From positions 1 to 64,000 of the forward strand of contig JAUMXB010000006.1 of the NCBI GenBank assembly GCA_030529365.1: a DNA stretch of 64,000 nt, in the 5' to 3' direction. Within the stretch, counting starts at the first letter, position 1, and each line of letters opens with the position of its first letter. The notes beneath the pieces are model-generated. The model was not told where the DNA came from. It was given only the letters and a program-made list of their open reading frames with translations, and did no database searches. This document shows, in pieces, positions 9,259 to 18,439 of this stretch. Both the position numbers and the translations under genes were made by a program. This DNA comes from Cardiobacteriaceae bacterium (GTDB lineage Bacteria > Pseudomonadota > Gammaproteobacteria > Cardiobacteriales > Cardiobacteriaceae).

Positions 9259-10929
9259 ATGTCAGAATCTTTTGCAGAACTCTTTGAAAAAAGCATCGGC
9301 ACGTCCGAACTAAAGCCAGGCTCCATCATCAGCGCGGAAGTCGTGGAAGTGGGCAAGGACTTCGTCGTCCTGAACGCCGGCCTCAAATCGGAAGGCTTCG
9401 TGCCGGTTGCCCAGTTCACCAATGACAAGGGCGAAGTGACCGTCAGCGTTGGCGACAAAGTGGAAGTAGCGCTGGAAGCGCTGGAAAACGGCTTCGGCGA
9501 AACCCAGATTTCCCACGAGAAAGCCCAGCGCATCCGTACCTGGGAAGTGCTTGAGAAGAAATTTGCCGACGGCGTCACCGTGACCGGTCTGGTCTCCAGC
9601 CGCGTCAAGGGCGGTTTCACCGTGGATGTGGAAGGCGTGAAGGCGTTCCTGCCGGGTTCTCTGGTCGATGTGCGCCCCGTGAAAGAGCCGGGCATCATCG
9701 AAGGCAAGGAAATCGAGTTCAAAATCATCAAGCTCGACCAGAAGCGCAACAACATCGTCATCTCGCGTCGCGCCGTACTCGAAACCGAATACAAGGCCGA
9801 GCGCGAGGAAATCCTCAAGAATCTGCAAGAAGGCGATGTCGTCAAGGCTGTGGTCAAGAACCTCACCGACTACGGCGCGTTCCTCGATCTCGGCGGCGTG
9901 GATGGCCTCCTCCACATCACCGACATGGCGTGGAAACGCATCAAATATCCTTCCGAAGTGGTCAACATCGGCGACGAAGTGGAAGTCAAGGTTCTCAAGT
10001 TCGACCGCGAGCGCGCCCGTGTCTCCCTGGGTCTCAAGCAACTGGGCGATGATCCCTGGAGCGATATCGTCGAGCGCTATCCGCAGAACTCGCAAACCTC
10101 CGGCAAAGTCACCAATATCGCGGATTACGGCGCTTTCGTGGAAATCGAAGACGGCGTCGAAGGTCTGGTACACGTCTCGGAAATGGATTGGACCAACAAG
10201 AACGTCAACCCGCGCAAATTCGTGGCTGTCGGCCAGGAAGTCAACGTCATGATTCTCGAAATCGACGCCGACCGCCGCCGCATCTCGCTCGGCATGAAAC
10301 AATGCCAGGCCAATCCTTGGGATGAGTTCGACAAGAAATACAAGAAAGGCGATCACGTCAGCGGCCAGATCAAGTCCATCACCGATTTCGGTGTATTCAT
10401 TGGTCTGGATGGCGGCATCGACGGCCTCATTCACCTCTCCGACCTCTCCTGGGACGAAAATGGCGAAGAAGCCGTGCGTCACTACCAGAAAGGCCAGGAA
10501 GTGGAAGCCGTCATCCTGGCTATCGATGCCGAACGCGAGCGCATCTCTCTGGGCGTGAAGCAACTCACCCAGGATACCTTCTCGCAATTTGCCTCCGCCA
10601 ATGGCCGTGGCTCCGTGGTCAGTGGCAAAGTCATCGAAGTGGACGAGCGCCAGGCGGTCATCCAGCTCACTGACGACATCAACGGCATCTTGAAAGCCTC
10701 TGAAGCGGCGATCGAGCGCGTCGAAGACCTCACCAAGCTCCTCTCCGTCGGCGACGAAGTGGAAGCGAAAGTCATCAACGTCGATCGCAAGCACAAGACC
10801 CTGAACCTTTCCGTTCGCGCCAAAGACGTAGCGGAAGAGAAAGCGGTCATCCAGGATTACACCCGCAAGGACAGCCATGCCGGCACTTCTTTGGGTGACA
10901 TCTTCAAAGAACTGAAAGACGACATGTAA
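9259..10929 (+). CDS. rpsA: 30S ribosomal protein S1
   Basis: Large RNA-binding ribosomal protein needed for initiation on structured mRNAs. The 556-residue product contains six consecutive S1 (OB-fold) repeats. Repeats 3-5 carry the clearest signature ([20 protein letters not shown], then similar DYGAFVEI and DFGVFIGL segments). Length and domain number match the proteobacterial protein. A hairpin terminator follows 11 bp after the stop. Confidence 0.98.
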   Translation: MSESFAELFEKSIGTSELKPGSIISAEVVEVGKDFVVLNAGLKSEGFVPVAQFTNDKGEVTVSVGDKVEVALEALENGFGETQISHEKAQRIRTWEVLEKKFADGVTVTGLVSSRVKGGFTVDVEGVKAFLPGSLVDVRPVKEPGIIEGKEIEFKIIKLDQKRNNIVISRRAVLETEYKAEREEILKNLQEGDVVKAVVKNLTDYGAFLDLGGVDGLLHITDMAWKRIKYPSEVVNIGDEVEVKVLKFDRERARVSLGLKQLGDDPWSDIVERYPQNSQTSGKVTNIADYGAFVEIEDGVEGLVHVSEMDWTNKNVNPRKFVAVGQEVNVMILEIDADRRRISLGMKQCQANPWDEFDKKYKKGDHVSGQIKSITDFGVFIGLDGGIDGLIHLSDLSWDENGEEAVRHYQKGQEVEAVILAIDAERERISLGVKQLTQDTFSQFASANGRGSVVSGKVIEVDERQAVIQLTDDINGILKASEAAIERVEDLTKLLSVGDEVEAKVINVDRKHKTLNLSVRAKDVAEEKAVIQDYTRKDSHAGTSLGDIFKELKDDM

Positions 10930-10940
10930 TCGTTTTTTGA

Positions 10941-10967
10941 AACGGCTGCCCTCGGGTAGCCGTTTTT
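10941..10967 (+). terminator. Rho-independent terminator after rpsA
   Basis: Arms AACGGCTGCC (10941-10950) and GGTAGCCGTT (10955-10964) enclose loop CTCG and run into TTTTT. It separates rpsA from ihfB. Confidence 0.85.
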
Positions 10968-11034
10968 CATGCCTGCAAATAGCGCTCTGCCTATCTGCCC
11001 ATGGGCAATATTCAAGTTTTGAGGAGTATGAAGA

Positions 11035-11322
11035 ATGACAAAATCCGAGCTTATTGAACGCTTAAGCATGCGCTATCCCACCTTGCGCGCCCAGGATGTG
11101 GAAGAAGCCGTCAAACTGATGATTGAAAAAATCTGCCAAAGCCTTGAGAAAGGCGACCGTGTGGAAATTCGTGGCTTCGGCAGTTTCTCCCTGCACTACC
11201 GCGATGCCCGTACCGGCCGCAATCCCAAGACTGGCGAATCCGTCAAGGTACCGGCCAAATCCATCCCCTATTTCCGTGCCGGCAAGGAATTGCGCGAGCG
11301 CGTGGACGCCAACGAAGGCTGA
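11035..11322 (+). CDS. ihfB: Integration host factor subunit beta
   Basis: DNA-bending nucleoid protein, partner of IhfA (encoded at 43.3 kb in this window). The 95-residue product begins [10 protein letters not shown] and has the DNA-binding arm [15 protein letters not shown] with the intercalating proline. GAGG precedes the ATG. It lies directly downstream of rpsA, as in many gammaproteobacteria, but behind that gene's terminator, so it probably has its own promoter in the 105-bp gap. Confidence 0.96.
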   Translation: MTKSELIERLSMRYPTLRAQDVEEAVKLMIEKICQSLEKGDRVEIRGFGSFSLHYRDARTGRNPKTGESVKVPAKSIPYFRAGKELRERVDANEG

Positions 11323-11364
11323 CACCATTCTGTTTTCCCTTGCGCCTCTGCGTGACGGATACCC

Positions 11365-11396
11365 AAAGCTCCATGCATCCACATGGAGCTTTTTTA
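11365..11396 (+). terminator. Rho-independent terminator after ihfB
   Basis: Perfect 10-bp stem AAGCTCCATG (11366-11375) and CATGGAGCTT (11382-11391) with 6-nt loop, running into TTTTTT. Confidence 0.85.
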
Positions 11397-11420
11397 TTGC
11401 AACAATGCAAATACCCGAAA

Positions 11421-11478
11421 CATTTTCTCACGACAAGCGCTTGATGGTGATTGGAACAGCTCGCGTAGCGAGAGAAAA
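11421..11478. repeat. AAGCGCTT element, copy D (hairpin-containing variant)
   Basis: One AAGCGCTT box (11435-11442) preceded by a TTTTCTCACGAC half arm. It is followed by an inserted GC hairpin CTCGCGTAGCGAG within GGTGATTGGAACAG...AGAGAAAAA. On the minus strand this insertion closely matches copy J at 27651-27692. Confidence 0.7.
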
Positions 11479-11628
11479 ATGCCCCAGCGCGCCAATGGCA
11501 AAACATCCGGCATCATTCCGAATCGCCACGAGCATGTTTGCGTACACCAGCAACACGCTGACTACGCTACCCTCGCGCGGCCGGTCACCTGGCAAACCAA
11601 ACGCCCTGCCCGCGGGAACAGGGCATGT
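11428..11628 (-). other. Start-less open frame, possible gene remnant
   Basis: A frame with no stop for 66 codons and no start codon reads from just beyond the SDR stop into repeat copy D. It includes LLVYANMLVAIRNDAG. A 23-bp stretch within it (11531-11553) recurs with two mismatches at 30812-30834. No family is recognised, and it may be non-coding repeat DNA. The hairpin GCCCTG/CAGGGC at 11603-11624 lies at its upstream end. Confidence 0.2.
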
Positions 11629-11631
11629 TCA

Positions 11632-12387
11632 TTACAACAGCGCTTCGGGAGATTCCGGCAGAATCTGCCCGCCATCGACGATGATTTGCTGCCCCGTGAT
11701 GTATTGCGCTTCGTCAGACGCGAAGAAACAGGCGGCATAACCGATATCTTCCGGTTTGCCGAGCGTATGCGTGGGAATGGCCGCGCGCATTTGCGCCAGA
11801 TAGGCTTCTCCCTGCGCCTGCAATCCCTCCGTCAGAATATTGCCCGGCATCACCGCATTGATGGTAACGCCATGCCGCGCATATTCCAGCGCCGCACTGC
11901 GCATGAAGCCAAGTTGTGCCGCCTTGGTCGCACCGTAATGGCTCCATCCCGGGAAGCCGGTCACCGGGCCGGTGATGGAAGAGGTGATGATGACCCGCCC
12001 TTTGCCCTGCGTGCGCATATATTCCAGTGCGGGGCGGACAATATTGAACATCCCTTTGACGTTGATGCGGAAAATGCCATCCCAATCCGCTTCCGTCATC
12101 GTGTCCAGCATCGCTTGCGGAAAAACACCGACATTGGAGCACAAAATATCCAGCTTGCCGTGTTCGCTGACGATCTTGTCCACCAACGCCGCGCACTGGG
12201 CGTTATCCGTCACATCCAGCGCACAGGCCACGCCGCCCAGCGCCGCTGCCGTTGCCTCTGCCGCCCGCACATCGATATCGGCAATGACGACCTTTGCGCC
12301 CGCCTGCGCCAATGCGCTGGCGATTCCCTTGCCAATCCCCTTGGCGCCTCCCGTTACCAGCGCGACTTTTGCGGATAAATCGAACAT
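11632..12387 (-). CDS. Short-chain dehydrogenase/reductase
   Basis: Classical SDR oxidoreductase of 251 residues. It has the cofactor motif TGGAKGIGKGI, the Asp of VVIADID suggesting NAD(H) preference, the NVG segment (usually NNAG), catalytic Ser in TSSITG and the YGATK Tyr/Lys pair. It resembles FabG-like 3-oxoacyl reductases and sugar-alcohol or glucose dehydrogenases, but the substrate cannot be told from sequence. It stands alone, divergent from dld with a 135-bp gap. Confidence 0.88.
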   Translation of the reverse strand: MFDLSAKVALVTGGAKGIGKGIASALAQAGAKVVIADIDVRAAEATAAALGGVACALDVTDNAQCAALVDKIVSEHGKLDILCSNVGVFPQAMLDTMTEADWDGIFRINVKGMFNIVRPALEYMRTQGKGRVIITSSITGPVTGFPGWSHYGATKAAQLGFMRSAALEYARHGVTINAVMPGNILTEGLQAQGEAYLAQMRAAIPTHTLGKPEDIGYAACFFASDEAQYITGQQIIVDGGQILPESPEALL

Positions 12388-12522
12388 ATCGCTACTCCTT
12401 TTTCATGCACACGAAACGCACCGCCATCATACCCTGCCGCCCCGCTGGCGCAAGACGGCAAACAGTCATACCCGTACCCACGCGCGGCGCTACAATAAAC
12501 GCTTTCCCTTCGCGAGAATCCC

Positions 12523-14199
12523 ATGAACAGCTGGCAAACCCGCATTGCCGCCATCGTCGGCGACAACCATCTCCTCCTGGATCCCGAACATATCCGCCCC
12601 TACGCCCACGGCTTCCGCTACGGCAAAACCCTCTCTGACGCCGTCGTCGTCCCGCAAACGCTGGTGCAAGCCTGGCAAGTGGCGAAAATCTGCGCGGAAG
12701 AAGACCTCATCCTCATCCCGCAAGCCTCCAACACCGGCATCACCGGCGGCTCCACGCCGGAAGGCGACTACGAACGCCCCGTCATCCTCCTCGCCCTGCG
12801 CGCGCTCACCGGCATCCATCTCCTCGATCACGGCAAACAGGCCGTGGCACTCCCCGGCGCCACCCTCTTCCAGCTCGAAGACCTGCTGCGCCCCCTGCAA
12901 CGCGAGCCGCACTCCGTCATCGGCTCCTCCTGCATCGGCGCCTCCGTCATCGGCGGCATCTGCAACAACTCCGGCGGCGCCCTCGTGCAGCGCGGCCCCG
13001 CCTACACCGAAATGGCGCTCTTTGCGCGCCGCAACGAGCAGGGCGAACTCGAACTCGTCAACCACCTGGGGATAGATCTCGGCGACAGCCCGGAAGACAT
13101 CCTCGACAACCTCGAAAACGGCCGCTTCGCCCACGTTCACCCCAGCCACGGCAAACGCTGCTCGGCCAGCGACTACGAAGCCATCGTCCGCGACATCGAT
13201 GCCCCCACTCCCGCGCGCCACAACAACGACCCCGCGCGCCTCCATGAAGCTTCGGGCTCGGCCGGCAAAAACCTCGTCTTCGCCGTGCGCATCGACACCT
13301 TCGAAAAACCCGCGCGCGAACAAGTCTTCTACATCGGCACCAACCACACCGCCCACCTCACCGCCATCCGCCGCCACATCCTCGCCGAATTCCCGCAACT
13401 GCCCGTCTCCGGCGAATACCTGCACCGCGACCTCTACGACATCGCCCACCGCTACGGCCGCGACACCTTCCTCATCATCCGCAAGCTCGGCACCCATCGC
13501 GTCCCCGCCTTCTTCCGCCTGAAAAGCCGCATCGACCGCCTCGCGCGCCGCATCGGCCTCCTGCCGAACAACCTCGCCGACCGCCTTGCGCAAACCGCCA
13601 CCGACCTCCTGCCCTCGCACCTGCCCAAAGCCTTCCACGCCCTGCGCGAACGCTACGAGCACCACCTCATCCTGAAAATGGCCGACGACAACATCGAGCG
13701 CACCCGCGCCTACCTCGACCAATTCTTCCGCAACAACGAAGGCAGCTACCACGCCTGCACCCCCGACGAAGGCGAAGCCGCCATCCTTCACCGCTTCGCC
13801 GCCGCAGGCTCGGCCGCGCGCTACCACAGCATCATGGGCGACAAAGTCGGCGAACTCATGTCGCTCGACATCGCCCTGCCGCGCAACGAAAGCGAATGGT
13901 TTGAACGCCTGCCGCCCGCACTCGACGCCAAAATCCACAAAAAACTCTACTGCGGCCACTTCTTCTGCCACGTCATGCACCAGGACTACATCCTCGAACC
14001 CGGCGTCGATCCCGCGGAAATCAAAGCGGCGCTCCTTGCCTGGTTCGACAGCCGCGGCGCCAAATACCCCGCCGAACACAACGTCGGCCACCTCTACCAC
14101 GCCAGCCCCGAACTCGCCGCCTTCTACCGCGAGCAGGACCCGCAAAACCGCTTCAACCCCGGCATCGGCAAAACCAGCCGCAAAAAGCACTGGGTATAA
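12523..14199 (+). CDS. dld: Quinone-dependent D-lactate dehydrogenase
   Basis: Membrane-associated FAD enzyme that oxidises D-lactate to pyruvate and passes electrons to quinone. The 558-residue length fits the Dld family. The FAD-binding PCMH segment shows PQASNTGITGGSTP and GSSCIGASVIGGICNNSGG. The C-terminal cap carries the HNVGHLYHA active-site histidines. It is unlike the shorter glycolate-oxidase-type enzymes. It is monocistronic by spacing; an AAGCGCTT element follows 7 bp after the stop codon. Confidence 0.95.
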   Translation: MNSWQTRIAAIVGDNHLLLDPEHIRPYAHGFRYGKTLSDAVVVPQTLVQAWQVAKICAEEDLILIPQASNTGITGGSTPEGDYERPVILLALRALTGIHLLDHGKQAVALPGATLFQLEDLLRPLQREPHSVIGSSCIGASVIGGICNNSGGALVQRGPAYTEMALFARRNEQGELELVNHLGIDLGDSPEDILDNLENGRFAHVHPSHGKRCSASDYEAIVRDIDAPTPARHNNDPARLHEASGSAGKNLVFAVRIDTFEKPAREQVFYIGTNHTAHLTAIRRHILAEFPQLPVSGEYLHRDLYDIAHRYGRDTFLIIRKLGTHRVPAFFRLKSRIDRLARRIGLLPNNLADRLAQTATDLLPSHLPKAFHALRERYEHHLILKMADDNIERTRAYLDQFFRNNEGSYHACTPDEGEAAILHRFAAAGSAARYHSIMGDKVGELMSLDIALPRNESEWFERLPPALDAKIHKKLYCGHFFCHVMHQDYILEPGVDPAEIKAALLAWFDSRGAKYPAEHNVGHLYHASPELAAFYREQDPQNRFNPGIGKTSRKKHWV

Positions 14200-14205
14200 A
14201 ATAAA

Positions 14206-14289
14206 ATGGTAAAAAATAACTATACAAAGCGCTTAGTATAGTAATTTTTTACCAATAATAAGCGCTTAATGTGGTAAAAATAAACTATA
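14206..14289. repeat. AAGCGCTT element, copy E
   Basis: Boxes at 14227-14234 and 14260-14267 (spacing 33). All three arms are of the GGTAAAAAATAACTA type and none is the TGAGAAAATTTCTCA type. It begins 7 bp after the dld stop. Confidence 0.88.
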
Positions 14290-14405
14290 AATCTATATTT
14301 TTTAAAAAATACTCCATAATCATGCATCATTGACAAAAATCATCTCCCTGCACCGGACAAATGGTGACAATACCTTTTCCATTTTTCGTCCACACAGGAG
14401 CCCCC

Positions 14406-14543
14406 ATGAGCGACAAAGAGCAGAAAACCCAACAGCCGCAAGAGAAAGCGCAAGACGCCACCCAAAAACAGCCTGCCCAGCAGCAACCTGCGAAAAAAGA
14501 TACTCCCAGCGGTTGCTGTGGCGGTTGTGGCGGCGGACACTGA
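14406..14543 (+). CDS. 45-residue Gln-rich peptide with Cys/Gly/His tail
   Basis: Small protein: a hydrophilic segment rich in Gln, Lys and Ala (residues 1-34), then the C-terminal tail SGCCGGCGGGH with three cysteines and a terminal histidine. The ATG is preceded by GGAG at good spacing, and a strong terminator follows 22 bp after the stop, both of which support a real gene. The tail looks able to bind a metal or be thiol-modified, but no function is known to me. It converges with fxsA. Confidence 0.6.
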   Translation: MSDKEQKTQQPQEKAQDATQKQPAQQQPAKKDTPSGCCGGCGGGH

Positions 14544-14565
14544 ACCGCCAGCACGGCAAAACAAA

Positions 14566-14601
14566 AAACCCCCTTGAAGACCTTCTTCAAGGGGGTTTCG
14601 C
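14566..14601. terminator. Bidirectional terminator between the small peptide gene and fxsA
   Basis: A perfect 14-bp stem (14566-14579 with 14585-14598, arms AAACCCCCTTGAAG and complement) with a 5-nt loop. An A-run lies on the left, giving U-run on the minus transcript, and TTT then CATTTTT on the right. Confidence 0.85.
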
Positions 14602-14667
14602 ATTTTTACCGCAACGCCCGCTTCCCGCCTCGCCCGTCATCATCAATTTTCCTGCCGGAGAAAAACA

Positions 14668-15135
14668 TTACTCCTCAGGCTTGCGCTGCACTACCTCGCC
14701 CTCGATGACCCGTGGTGCACTCTCTTCACTTTCTTCCCGTACCGGCGTAGCCTCGTGCTCATATACCTGCCTGCTGCGATAGACAGTAAAGCGCTCGACC
14801 GGCAACCATTTCAACAGCAACGCGCCCAGCCCAATGCGCAATGGCGGCAGCAAAAAAACGACAGCGAGCGCGTCGCTCAAAAAGCCGGGCACAATCAGCA
14901 ACAAACCGGCAAGCACACGAAAGCTGCCCTCGCGCAGATCGCCCGGCTGCGGACGCATGCCGCGCGCGATGCTGCCGAGCATGGAAATCTTCTGGCCACG
15001 AATGAGCAACACCCCGAGCACCACGGCAAACGCCAGCCAACCCAACGTCGCCAGCGCCCCAATCTTTCCCGCTACCAGCACCAGCAGCACCAGCTCGGCA
15101 ACAAACCACAACATCGGCAACAGCAAAATCGGCAT
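14668..15135 (-). CDS. fxsA: FxsA family membrane protein
   Basis: Small inner-membrane protein of the FxsA family, named for suppressing F-exclusion of phage T7 in E. coli. The 155-residue product has two N-terminal hydrophobic helices (about 3-45), the family core LLIRGQKISMLGSIARGM, and a third helix around FRVLAGLLLIVPGFLSD. A polar C-terminus follows. Start MPILLLP is preferred over an ATG six codons upstream because GGAGA precedes it. Physiological role unknown. Confidence 0.85.
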   Translation of the reverse strand: MPILLLPMLWFVAELVLLVLVAGKIGALATLGWLAFAVVLGVLLIRGQKISMLGSIARGMRPQPGDLREGSFRVLAGLLLIVPGFLSDALAVVFLLPPLRIGLGALLLKWLPVERFTVYRSRQVYEHEATPVREESEESAPRVIEGEVVQRKPEE

Positions 15136-15222
15136 TCGTCTTCTCCACAACAATTCATCTTCAGCCAGAGGCGCGTAGTGATATTATCTCACATTGTTGC
15201 AAGCATCCCTCTACCCAATCCC

Positions 15223-17331
15223 ATGAAACACCTGCTGACCAGCCTTCTCATTTTCTTCTCTGCCATTGTTTTTGCTGACGATCCTCGTCCTGCCAAGGAA
15301 ATTTTCATCCCTTCCATCAGCCAGGAGGCCGTGGACGGCAAGCTGCACACCACCGTGCATATCACCATGCCGGAGCGCTACTATCTCTATGTTGACAAAA
15401 CTGATTTGCGCGGCAAAGGCATTGAAGGCACGCTGGAAAAAATGCCAGGCAAGGAAAAGGAAGATCCGTTTTTCGGCAAGCAGACCGTGTGGTACGGCGA
15501 AGGCGCGCTTACTCTCATTCACGATGCTCCTGCCACCACCTTCACCCTGAAAGCGCAAGGCTGCGAGGAAGATGCCATCTGCTATCCCCCCACCAGCTGG
15601 ACGCTCGAAGTCGAGCCGGCCACGCCTGCCGCAAATGCCATGCCCTCGCCCGCCGCGCCAAAACTCTTTGGCAACAAGAACGACGTCCTGCCCGAAGCAC
15701 AGGCTTTCCCGGTGCATGCCCTGAGCGACAATGGCCAGGCGCTGGTGCACATTGCCATGCCCGCGGGCTATTACCTCTATCGCGACAAATTTACCGCTTC
15801 TGTTGACGGCCGCCCCTTGCAGCCGCTCTTCCCGCCAGGTGAAACGCATACGGACGAATTTTTCGGCGAGCAGACGGTTTATCGCAGCGACATCGATATC
15901 CCGCTGCCGCTTTCCGCTGCCGACAACGGCAAGGAAGTCGTCGTGCGCTTTCAGGGCTGCGCCGACGCCGGCGTCTGCTATCCGCCGATGACGCGCACCC
16001 TCACCTTTGGCGAATTGTCAGCAGCGTCCGCTGTCGGCAGCGTAGCGCAAACCGCACCCATCGCCGCGCCGGACAGCAACATCCATCCCATCCAGCGCGC
16101 ACTCACCGAAAACTTCTGGATCAATCTCCCGTGGGTCTTGCTGCTCGGCATTTCCGTGAGCTTTACCGCCTGCGTCTATCCGCTGATTCCCATCGTCACC
16201 AGCCTCGTGGTCGGCAAGAACAGCACGAAAAAACAGAGCTTCGCCCTGATCGGCGTCTATGTGCTCGGCATGGCGGGCGCCATGGCGCTGGTCGGTGCGC
16301 TGTTCGGCCTCTTTGATGTCAACTTGCAACTCATCCTGCAAAAGCCGGTGTTTGTCATTATCGCCGCGCTGATCTTTGTGGCGTTGTCGCTCTCGATGTT
16401 CGATATCTACACCCTGCAAACCCCGCGCTGGCTGCAAAAACCGGTGGACAGGCTCACCCGCAAACAGCAATCCGGCTCCTACGCCGGCGCTGCCATCATG
16501 GGCGCGCTCTCCGTGCTCGTCGTAAGCTCCTGTGCCACGCCAGTGCTCGCCGCCCTGCTCCTTTTCACCGCGCAGACCACCACCTTCAAAAGCGCCGTCG
16601 CCCTCTTCGTCTTCGGCCTCGGCACCGGGCTGCCGCTTTTCCTCTTTGCCAGCGTTTTCCGCCAGTACATGCCGAAAGCGGGCGCGTGGATGGACGCGAT
16701 CAAGCGCGCCTTCGGCTTCGGCATGCTCGCCATCGCGCTCTGGCTGATTACCCGCATCCTGCCGCTCGCCTTGGGACTCGCACTCTGGGCCGTTTACGCC
16801 GCCTTTGCCGCGTTTTACCTTTTCCCGCCCCAAGAAGCGCTTCCCGGCAAAGCCACTTCCGCCCGCCGCTTTGCCGCACTGCTCACCGCGATCTTTGCCA
16901 TCGCGCTCGCCAACCAGGCGCTTTCGCATTGGCTCGCGCCGCAGCACGTCTCAGCGCCAGGCGCTGTCGCAAGCCCGACGCCATTCCGGGAAATCGCCAA
17001 TGAAACCGCCTTCGCGCAAGCGCTTGCCGCGAGCGACAAGCCCGTCATTCTCGACTTTTATGCCGATTGGTGCATTTCCTGCAAGGTATGGGAGCGCGAC
17101 ATCTGGCACAACCCGGCCTTTGCCGCCGATCTCGCCGACTTCACCCTGCTCAAGGTGGACGTGACCGATTTCAACGCCGAACACCAGGCCATGTTCCAGC
17201 GCCTGAACGTCGTCGCGCCGCCCACCGTGCTCGTTTACCCCGCGCATGGCACGGCGGATGCGCCGCTTGCCACCATCGTCGGCGAAATGAAGGCCGAGGA
17301 CTTCCGCGCGGCGCTGCAAAAATGGCGCTGA
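15223..17331 (+). CDS. dsbD: Thiol:disulfide interchange protein DsbD with two N-terminal domains
   Basis: Transfers reducing equivalents from cytoplasmic thioredoxin to periplasmic partners. The 702-residue product is longer than the usual 560-620. A signal peptide (1-18) is followed by two consecutive DsbD-alpha domains: residues about 20-132 with Cys114/Cys120 (QGCEEDAICYPP) and about 158-265 with Cys246/Cys252 (QGCADAGVCYPP). The eight-helix membrane domain has Cys317 (ACVYP) and Cys437 (SSCATP). The C-terminal thioredoxin domain has WCISC (Cys617/Cys620). Start chosen at the signal peptide; the open frame extends much further upstream but that part is antisense to fxsA. Confidence 0.95.
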   Translation: MKHLLTSLLIFFSAIVFADDPRPAKEIFIPSISQEAVDGKLHTTVHITMPERYYLYVDKTDLRGKGIEGTLEKMPGKEKEDPFFGKQTVWYGEGALTLIHDAPATTFTLKAQGCEEDAICYPPTSWTLEVEPATPAANAMPSPAAPKLFGNKNDVLPEAQAFPVHALSDNGQALVHIAMPAGYYLYRDKFTASVDGRPLQPLFPPGETHTDEFFGEQTVYRSDIDIPLPLSAADNGKEVVVRFQGCADAGVCYPPMTRTLTFGELSAASAVGSVAQTAPIAAPDSNIHPIQRALTENFWINLPWVLLLGISVSFTACVYPLIPIVTSLVVGKNSTKKQSFALIGVYVLGMAGAMALVGALFGLFDVNLQLILQKPVFVIIAALIFVALSLSMFDIYTLQTPRWLQKPVDRLTRKQQSGSYAGAAIMGALSVLVVSSCATPVLAALLLFTAQTTTFKSAVALFVFGLGTGLPLFLFASVFRQYMPKAGAWMDAIKRAFGFGMLAIALWLITRILPLALGLALWAVYAAFAAFYLFPPQEALPGKATSARRFAALLTAIFAIALANQALSHWLAPQHVSAPGAVASPTPFREIANETAFAQALAASDKPVILDFYADWCISCKVWERDIWHNPAFAADLADFTLLKVDVTDFNAEHQAMFQRLNVVAPPTVLVYPAHGTADAPLATIVGEMKAEDFRAALQKWR

Positions 17332-17410
17332 CCTGCCCATGCAGGGCGACGAGCGCCTGATTCCGTCCGTTGTCTGGCAAACGCGCGGCATTTTTTCCCG
17401 GTGATTCCGG

Positions 17411-17416
17411 TATAAT
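17411..17416 (+). promoter_or_regulatory. Candidate -10 box for aroQ-accB-accC
   Basis: TATAAT lies in the 146-bp gap between dsbD and aroQ, 61 bp before the aroQ start. No good -35 match is visible at 16-18 bp, so the call rests on the perfect -10 hexamer and the position. Confidence 0.35.
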
Positions 17417-17477
17417 GCCGCGCCTTATCCTGCAAACGCCATCCAACGGATACTTTATATAACGGATTAACAACCAT

Positions 17478-17927
17478 ATGGCACAAATCCTTGTCCTGAA
17501 CGGACCCAACCTCAACCTGCTCGGCTCACGCGAGCCCGGCCACTACGGCACGGACACGCTGGAAAGCATCGAAACCCGCCTGCAAGCGCTTGCCGAAGCC
17601 TTCGGGCACGACCTCTCCTTTTACCAGGACAACCACGAAGGTTACCTGATCGACCTCATTCATCTCGCCGGCGAACACGGCGTGGACTTCATCATCATCA
17701 ACCCCGCCGCCTTCACCCACACCAGCGTGGCGCTGCGTGACGCGCTCCTTGCCGTCAACATCCCCTTCATCGAAGTGCACCTTTCCAATGTGCACGCGCG
17801 CGAGCCCTTCCGCGCCCATTCCTATTTCAGCGACGCGGCCAAAGGCGTCATCTCGGGCTTTGGCGCCACTTCCTACGAGCTTGCGCTCTTGGCTGCACAC
17901 CGCTTCCTGCACCCCGAATCTGTCTGA
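17478..17927 (+). CDS. aroQ: 3-dehydroquinate dehydratase, type II
   Basis: Dehydrates 3-dehydroquinate in the shikimate pathway. The 149-residue length and motifs are those of the dodecameric type II enzyme: [19 protein letters not shown] with the catalytic Tyr, [17 protein letters not shown], and [14 protein letters not shown] with the catalytic His region. It precedes accB by 29 bp, and the aroQ-accB-accC order is common in gammaproteobacteria. Confidence 0.97.
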   Translation: MAQILVLNGPNLNLLGSREPGHYGTDTLESIETRLQALAEAFGHDLSFYQDNHEGYLIDLIHLAGEHGVDFIIINPAAFTHTSVALRDALLAVNIPFIEVHLSNVHAREPFRAHSYFSDAAKGVISGFGATSYELALLAAHRFLHPESV

Positions 17928-17956
17928 CCTTAGCATCTCACACCAGGAAAAATCCC

Positions 17957-18430
17957 ATGGATATTGATATTCGCAAAATCAAGAAACTCATCGAAATGGT
18001 CGAAGCTTCCGACATCGCCGAAATCAAAATCAGCGAAGGCGAAGAATCGGTGCGCATCAGCCGCTATGCGCGCAACGCCCCGGCAGCCATTGCCTATGCG
18101 CCCGCGCCTGCCCCCGCAGCACCGGCCATTCCCGCAGCCATTACCGCAAATGCCACCGATGCGGTGGTCAGCGCCCCGGCGCCTGCCGTGCCCTCTGGCA
18201 AACTCATCCGCTCGCCCATGGTCGGCACCTTCTATTCCGCGCCCTCGCCCGATGCCGATGATTTCGTGAAAGTGGGCAGCGCCGTGAAAACCGGCGATAC
18301 CGTCTGCATCATCGAAGCCATGAAAATGTTCAACCGCATAGAAGCCGAAGTGAGCGGCAAAATCGTGGAAATTCTCGTGGAAAACGGCCAACCGGTGGAA
18401 TACGACGAGCCGCTTTTCGTTGTCGAATAA
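17957..18430 (+). CDS. accB: Acetyl-CoA carboxylase biotin carboxyl carrier protein
   Basis: Carries the biotin group in the first step of fatty acid synthesis. The 157-residue product has the N-terminal [15 protein letters not shown] helix, an Ala/Pro-rich linker (about 41-80) and the biotinyl domain with EAMKMF, in which Lys123 is biotinylated. AGGAAA precedes the ATG. accC follows after 9 bp. Confidence 0.98.
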   Translation: MDIDIRKIKKLIEMVEASDIAEIKISEGEESVRISRYARNAPAAIAYAPAPAPAAPAIPAAITANATDAVVSAPAPAVPSGKLIRSPMVGTFYSAPSPDADDFVKVGSAVKTGDTVCIIEAMKMFNRIEAEVSGKIVEILVENGQPVEYDEPLFVVE

Positions 18431-18439
18431 GGAGCGGCC

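Noticed and set aside
12490-14190. Minus-strand open frame of 566 codons across dld
   Set aside because: Antisense shadow; Dld on the plus strand has clear FAD-binding motifs.
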